Part shown: piece after piece, positions 35,271 through 38,271 of the stretch | Position numbering within the stretch: the first letter of the stretch is position 1 | Layout of the letters: every line of letters starts with the position of its first letter | Source: Vibrio sp. UBA2441 | GTDB lineage: Bacteria > Pseudomonadota > Gammaproteobacteria > Enterobacterales > Vibrionaceae | Direction: 5' to 3' | NCBI GenBank assembly: GCA_002342685.1 | Contig: DDQN01000085.1 | Location: 4,991-43,261, forward strand | DNA: 38,271 nt | Made by a program: the position numbers and the translations under genes | The notes under the pieces: generated by a model | Told to the model about the DNA's origin: nothing | Database searches by the model: none | The model's input: only the letters and a program-made list of their open reading frames with translations

Positions 35271-36173
35271 ATGTTAGATTTAATCCGTGTTTTTATAAAA
35301 ACAGTCGATTCAGGAAGCTTTAGTAAGACTGGATTAGTATTAAACATGGCACCGTCTTCTATAGCCCGTAACATTGATAGCTTAGAGAGTGAGCTTGGCG
35401 TTACGCTATTTAAACGTAGTACACGCAAACTCTTACTAACTGAAGATGGACAGCAATTTTTAAGTGGCGCTACAAAGCTTTTAAGTGAAGCTGATGATCT
35501 AATTGCATCAATGCAACAGATGAACATGGAACCCGAAGGAGTTCTCAGAATTTCAGTGTTTGAAAGCTTTGGCAGACAGTGTATATCTCCCATCTTGCCA
35601 GAGTTCCTACAACGTTACCCAAAAGTGAAAGTCGAGATTGATTTAGATAACCAATTGGTTGATTTAAATAGTGAAAATGTTGATGTAGGTATACGCATTG
35701 GAAGACCTTCAGATTCTTGTTTATATGCCAGAATGTTATTAACGAACCATACATTACTCTGCGCTTCCCCAGATTATCTAGCTAAAAATGGCACACCAAA
35801 TAAACCTGAAGACCTAATAAATCATAATTGTCTTCTCCTCGATAATGATAGGCAAAGAACTTACTGGTATTTTCACAAGAATAAACAGAATTTAAAAATT
35901 CCTGTTCGAGGCAATTTAAGCTCTAAAGGTGGTACGCCGTTACTTGAAGCGGCTATATACGGTGGCGGTATTGTGCAAATGTCTAGCTGGATGATGACTA
36001 ACCTAATCAAGGAAGGGAAAGTCACTGTATGCTTACCTGATTGGCAACCCTCTTTACACGAAGGTTCAAGTGGTGAAATTTATGCGGTATATCATGGCAG
36101 TAAGTACCCCAGACCTGCCTTGCGTGCATTTATCGATTTCTTGATTGATAAAATACAAGATAACAACTTGTAA
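35271..36173 (+). CDS. LysR-family transcriptional regulator
   Basis: DNA-binding regulator of 300 aa, standard family length. The winged helix-turn-helix is at residues 1-60: LIRVFIKTVDSGSFSKTG, APSSIARNIDSLESELGVTLF and RSTRKLLLTEDG. The effector-binding domain follows from about 88, with VDVGIRIGRPSDSCLYARML and CASPDYLAKNGTP, of the CrgA/DhcR-like group. AAAGG is seven bases before the ATG. It is divergent from the GST gene and probably regulates it and itself through the dyad at 35246-35260. The truncated LysR remnant at 10450-10925 belongs to the same broad subgroup but is a different gene. Confidence 0.9.
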   Translation: MLDLIRVFIKTVDSGSFSKTGLVLNMAPSSIARNIDSLESELGVTLFKRSTRKLLLTEDGQQFLSGATKLLSEADDLIASMQQMNMEPEGVLRISVFESFGRQCISPILPEFLQRYPKVKVEIDLDNQLVDLNSENVDVGIRIGRPSDSCLYARMLLTNHTLLCASPDYLAKNGTPNKPEDLINHNCLLLDNDRQRTYWYFHKNKQNLKIPVRGNLSSKGGTPLLEAAIYGGGIVQMSSWMMTNLIKEGKVTVCLPDWQPSLHEGSSGEIYAVYHGSKYPRPALRAFIDFLIDKIQDNNL

Positions 36174-36575
36174 TGATTAATAACCGTAGTTTAGGTGATT
36201 ATACTTTTTTGCCAGTAACGAGTCAGGGCGAACTGCTCAGACTCACTTTTGCCCCATTGTGTGTTTCGACCGATTGAACACACTCTTCACCAAAGCATCA
36301 TTTGACTTACTTTTTTTCATGCCTAGAACTCTAACTACCTGACCAAATTTTCTAATCCACTACACTGTCAGTCGTTGGGAGTGGTAAAACAGCCTTTTAC
36401 CTTGAAAAACATTACTCCTAAAGGACTTGTTGCCATTAAATTGTCGTATTTTCGAGCTTATTGCGATGAATTGGCAAAAAGTTTGCCGTTCCGACACAGT
36501 TTGTTCTACAATCTGCGACCGTATTTTTGGTTATGCTTTACGTGGTCGTAGCCGTTTAATTTTAGGAACACAACA
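36174..36575. other. Intergenic region and long leader of the helicase gene
   Basis: This 402-bp gap holds no credible gene; short frames within it are chance. The right part contains a promoter candidate (36483-36512) about 60 bp before the helicase start, overlapping a small stem GGCAAA/TTTGCC around 36474-36488. The left part is unassigned. Confidence 0.5.
36483..36512 (+). promoter_or_regulatory. Sigma-70-like promoter for the helicase gene
   Basis: TTGCCG at 36483-36488 and TACAAT at 36507-36512 are separated by 18 bases, close to the TTGACA-N17-TATAAT consensus. The predicted start would give a leader of about 55 bases before ATG 36576. Prediction only. Confidence 0.4.
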
Positions 36576-37868
36576 ATGTCATTTTCATCTCAGAATTTTT
36601 CTCCAGAAATTGTGAAAGCACTGTCCGAGTGCGGCTACGAAAAACTTACTCCTGTTCAGCAGAAAGCGATCCCACTCGCTCGTAAAGGGTACGATATCTT
36701 AGCGAATGCTCAAACAGGGACAGGCAAAACTGCCGCTTTCGCTCTGCCAATTATTCAGCAGCTACTAGACAAGACCAAAGTTAATAACCATTTTCAAACA
36801 CGAGCACTGGTTCTTGCTCCAACTCGTGAACTGGCCGCACAGATTGCGCAAAGTATTGAAGATTATATCAAGTACACATCATTGAGTGTTGCTGCCATTT
36901 ACGGTGGCGTGAAAATGTCATCTCAGGTTCAAAAGCTAAACAACGGTGTCGACATTTTAGTGGCAACACCCGGTCGTTTAATTGAGCATCTGGATGATAG
37001 AAATGTTTCCTTACAGAACCTTGAGTTCTTGGTTTTCGATGAAGCCGATCGTATGTTAGACATGGGCTTTATTTCATCAATTGAAACCATTATGTCTGGT
37101 GTTTCAACCAAGCCACAGACTATGCTGTTTTCAGCGACGTTCTCTCCGCAAATGAACAAACTAGCGGCTGAAATGTTGAATCAACCGAAAAGAGTATCCG
37201 TAGCTCAAGAAAACGTGACGGCAGACACTATCGCGCATGTTGTCTACCCAGTAGACCAAGAAAGAAAGTATGAAATGTTATCTGAACTTATTGGTCGTAA
37301 GAACTGGAAACAGGTATTAGTCTTTGTGAACTACAAAGAAACGGCCAACATGTTATTGAAAGAACTCAAACTGGACGGCATTAAAGCGGTACTATGTCAC
37401 GGTGATAAAGCACAAAGTGCCCGTCGTAGAGCGCTTGACGAGTTTAAAGAAGGCAAGGCGCGAGTGATGATTGCAACCGATGTGGCTGCTCGTGGCTTAG
37501 ATATTAAAGACCTTCCGCACGTAGTGAATTTCGATATGCCATTTTTGGCAGAAGATTATGTTCACCGTATTGGCCGAACAGGTCGAGCTGGTCAAAAAGG
37601 ACATGCTGTGTCTTTTGTCAGCCGTGAAGAAGAACTGACGTTACAACAAGTAGAGTCGTTGATTGGTCATACGATTCGACGTGTAGAGCTAGCAGGGTAC
37701 GAGCCAAAAAACCGTGATGCACTACTGCAGAAAATGCACAGCAAACCAGCATTCAAAGACCGCAAAACTCGTACGAACAACCCTTCTGATGCCAGTCAGG
37801 GTTCTGCTGAGAGAAACGCTCGATTACGTAACATCGTGAGAAATAGAGCAGCAACCACTAAGAAGTAA
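36576..37868 (+). CDS. DEAD-box RNA helicase, RhlE-like
   Basis: ATP-dependent RNA helicase of 430 aa that remodels RNA duplexes, in ribosome assembly or mRNA turnover. Motifs in order: Q motif (FSPEIVKALSECGYEKLTPVQ), AQTGTGKT (45-52), PTRELAAQ, GG, TPGRL, DEAD (155-158), SAT, ATDVAARGLD and HRIGRTGRAG. The C-terminus after about residue 375 is basic and disordered (KDRKTRTNNPSDASQ, RNIVRNRAATTKK), a typical RNA-binding tail. AGGA lies eight bases before the ATG. It stands alone and ends in a strong terminator. The subgroup is closest to RhlE by motif text; confidence in the exact name is moderate. Confidence 0.9.
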   Translation: MSFSSQNFSPEIVKALSECGYEKLTPVQQKAIPLARKGYDILANAQTGTGKTAAFALPIIQQLLDKTKVNNHFQTRALVLAPTRELAAQIAQSIEDYIKYTSLSVAAIYGGVKMSSQVQKLNNGVDILVATPGRLIEHLDDRNVSLQNLEFLVFDEADRMLDMGFISSIETIMSGVSTKPQTMLFSATFSPQMNKLAAEMLNQPKRVSVAQENVTADTIAHVVYPVDQERKYEMLSELIGRKNWKQVLVFVNYKETANMLLKELKLDGIKAVLCHGDKAQSARRRALDEFKEGKARVMIATDVAARGLDIKDLPHVVNFDMPFLAEDYVHRIGRTGRAGQKGHAVSFVSREEELTLQQVESLIGHTIRRVELAGYEPKNRDALLQKMHSKPAFKDRKTRTNNPSDASQGSAERNARLRNIVRNRAATTKK

Positions 37869-37885
37869 GCGAGTTAAAGCACACT

Positions 37886-37920
37886 AAACGCCGATGATGC
37901 AAATCAATTGGCGTTTTTTT
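37886..37920 (+). terminator. Rho-independent terminator of the helicase gene
   Basis: AAACGCC (37886-37892) pairs with GGCGTTT (37910-37916), followed by a T run to 37920. It lies 18 bases after the stop codon of the helicase gene. The loop is long (17 bases), but position and T tail are typical. Confidence 0.8.
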
Positions 37921-38041
37921 CGTTTTGCCCAGTGAGATCTCTTTCAACTCTCGCTTTATTTCCAACCAAGTAAGAAAAAGACATAACTCGTTAATAAGAT
38001 GGTACGCCCCACTCACACGCTAAACTTAACATTGTTAGGTT

Positions 38042-38156
38042 CAGTTCAACGGACTGTTGGTGTGGACTGTCGGTGAACTGTTGGGACAGGCATTTCTATG
38101 GACTGTTGGGACAGGCATTTCAGGCATTTTTGGTGGACTGTTGGGACAGGCATTTC
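38042..38156 (+). repeat. Short repeat array, three exact 20-mers
   Basis: ACTGTTGGGACAGGCATTTC occurs exactly at 38077-38096, 38102-38121 and 38137-38156. Partial copies with GGACTGTTGG, GGACTGTCGG and an extra AGGCATTTTT lie upstream and between them. Spacing is irregular (5 and 15 bases), so this is not a CRISPR array. It resembles extragenic REP-type repeats of gammaproteobacteria. The rest of 37921-38271 shows no gene. Confidence 0.85.
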
Positions 38157-38271
38157 ATGAAAAGTATTTGCTCAGTTGCATAAAATTCAAAAGTGCCTCG
38201 TAACACATTGCCTCTGTTCGTATTTTAATAAAATAACGGTTAATATTGGTGAAAGTTCATCGTTGGAACCG

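Noticed and set aside
36427..36615. 62-aa frame before the helicase gene
   Set aside because: It overlaps the promoter, ribosome site and start of the helicase gene and has no protein-like composition or ribosome site.
38042..38156. CRISPR-like array
   Set aside because: Repeats are 20 bp with spacers of 5 and 15 bases, too short and irregular, and no cas genes are present.

Overview
The window looks like chromosomal DNA of a marine gammaproteobacterium, most likely Vibrionaceae. The grounds are the phhA-phhB pair, a BCCT osmolyte carrier, a laminarinase-type GH16 lipoprotein, a RhlE-like helicase, and an ECF sigma/Ser-Thr kinase pair of the kind described in Vibrio parahaemolyticus (EcfP/PknT). 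No rRNA, tRNA or CRISPR array was seen. Genus assignment is inference.

Left flank (1-9932): ordinary metabolic genes, mostly single-gene units. They are a secreted GH16 glucanase, a small membrane-anchored protein of unknown function, a long RecX-like protein, acetoacetyl-CoA synthetase (aacS), the divergent phenylalanine catabolic pair phhA-phhB, a BCCT carrier and an orphan periplasmic solute-binding protein.

Scar (about 10096-11016): a graveyard of gene fragments. It holds the 3' end of a membrane-protein gene on the minus strand with its own terminator, a LysR gene with its 5' end lost and an internal deletion, and what looks like the first 30 or so codons of a transposase gene. It marks one edge of the accessory region.

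Accessory cluster (11209-34111, about 23 kb): two giant paralogous STAND-type P-loop ATPases with long TPR arrays (2130 and 1657 aa) lie on opposite strands. Between their 3' ends is a polytopic membrane protein with C-terminal Sel1 repeats. The 1657-aa ATPase and the Sel1 protein follow a secreted coiled-coil protein on the minus strand. That minus-strand group diverges from a compact plus-strand operon: a PPP-type phosphatase, an ECF sigma factor, a membrane-anchored Hanks kinase and a 1304-aa protein. The last fuses a ClpB-like AAA+ module, a receiver-like domain and an FtsH-like AAA+/M41 protease. A workable model is that kinase and phosphatase set the state of the sigma factor, the Clp/FtsH fusion supplies regulated proteolysis, and the STAND proteins with the Sel1 membrane protein act as sensor or effector scaffold. 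This is the part most likely to be an undescribed system; the model is inference from gene content and layout.

Right flank (34112-38271): a truncated YdeI/OmdA-like gene, a divergent Nu-class glutathione transferase/LysR regulator pair, a RhlE-like DEAD-box helicase with its terminator, and a short array of three exact 20-bp repeats near the end of the window.
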